Of a stretch of 64,000 nt of DNA, positions 63,847 to 64,000 are shown one piece after another. The stretch is taken from NCBI RefSeq assembly GCF_014199325.1, contig NZ_JACIJJ010000004.1:434001-498000 (forward strand). Direction: 5' to 3'. Within the stretch, counting starts at the first letter, position 1; the number at the start of each line of letters is the position of its first letter. A program made the position numbers and the translations under genes. The notes below the pieces were generated by a model. That model ran no database searches. It saw nothing but the letters and a program-made list of their open reading frames with translations, and was not told the origin of the DNA. The DNA comes from Sphingomonas yantingensis (lineage in GTDB: Bacteria; Pseudomonadota; Alphaproteobacteria; Sphingomonadales; Sphingomonadaceae).

Positions 63847-64000
63847 TGCTCGTACAGATCAATACCGACACTCGTGTCGATGGGACCGAGGCGACCAGCG
63901 ATGCAATTGAAGACCGGCTGCGCGAACGGCGGTCACGGTTCGGCGACCGACTCACGCGAGTTGAAATGCGTATTCGCGACGTCGACGGTGATCGAAACGG
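63846..64000 (+). CDS. HPF/RaiA-like ribosome-associated protein, 3' end beyond window
   Basis: The first 51 codons of a hibernation-factor-type protein: MLVQINTDTRVDGTEATSDA, then DRLRERRSRFGDRLTRVEMR. This resembles the N-terminal beta-alpha-beta of the sphingomonad HPF/RaiA group that begins MLVQ(V/I)NTD. Such proteins bind idle ribosomes in stationary phase. Its ATG overlaps the upstream stop (TGATG), so its translation may depend on ribosomes finishing the amber-interrupted ORF. The assignment is from the N-terminus alone. Confidence 0.6.
   Translation, partial: MLVQINTDTRVDGTEATSDAIEDRLRERRSRFGDRLTRVEMRIRDVDGDRN

Overview
This 64 kb, GC-rich window reads as a piece of an alphaproteobacterial chromosome, most likely from a Sphingomonas-type organism (Sphingomonadales). 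The reasons are the GcrA cell-cycle regulator, the SufB-(small proteins)-SufC-D-S-T-A operon under an Rrf2 regulator, a DUF2147 protein, a DUF4170 protein, a large TonB-dependent receptor, an RpoH-type promoter with a ROSE-like leader on a small heat-shock gene, and many short GTCACCCC/GTACCCC palindromic repeats between genes. Almost everything is core genome. I saw no phage, integrase, IS element, CRISPR array or defence island.

Layout. 1-5.1 kb: a tripartite RND efflux operon on the minus strand, with the outer-membrane factor cut by the window edge. 5.4-8.5 kb: ferredoxin-NADP reductase, tRNA-Asn, a small membrane protein, NAD kinase and moaA. 8.6-12.8 kb: a REC-like/GGDEF/EAL protein, argC, a catalytically dead NlpC/P60-like protein and a MarR regulator. 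13-20.6 kb: secG, pyrG, a heat-shock Hsp20 gene, a TonB receptor, a DAACS symporter and a decayed dioxygenase. 20.6-27.3 kb: alaS, fdxA, an S4 protein, an SUV3-like helicase and gcrA. 27.4-34 kb: an ABC-2 permease, argD-argF-hslO, DUF3617-like, M15-like, mtnP and DUF2147. 34-41.3 kb: the suf operon and an AraC regulator. 41.6-45.2 kb: sodC, then the tyrosine-degradation pair hppD-hmgA coupled to a Rieske protein. 45.1-49.8 kb: pyrD, pheS, pheT. 49.8-52.7 kb: an HTH/DUF4019 membrane protein, DUF4170, and a four-gene operon resembling Escherichia coli yqjD-yqjE. 52.8-57.6 kb: eno, ftsB, secA. 57.7-64 kb: DsbD-like reductase, cysS, PYROXD2-like oxidoreductase, a zinc-ribbon protein, an amber-interrupted small ORF and the start of an HPF/RaiA-like gene.

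Gene linkage is tight. Many neighbours overlap by ATGA, GTGA or TGATG, which suggests translational coupling (efflux, moaA-nadK, argD-argF, the whole suf operon, hmgA-Rieske, the yqjD-like operon). Two convergent pairs share a single CTAG as both stop codons.

The observations most worth a second look are: the amber-interrupted ORF with an intact Shine-Dalgarno sequence next to an HPF/RaiA-like gene; the RpoH promoter plus ROSE-like RNA thermometer before hsp20; the NlpC/P60-like protein with Gly in place of the catalytic Cys; two small secreted Cys-containing proteins inside the suf operon; a perfect dyad before the Rrf2 gene; and an EcfG-type general-stress promoter candidate before the yqjD-like operon. 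I did not find a convincing wholly new multi-gene system. All function calls rest on reading the sequence and recalled family features, with no database search.
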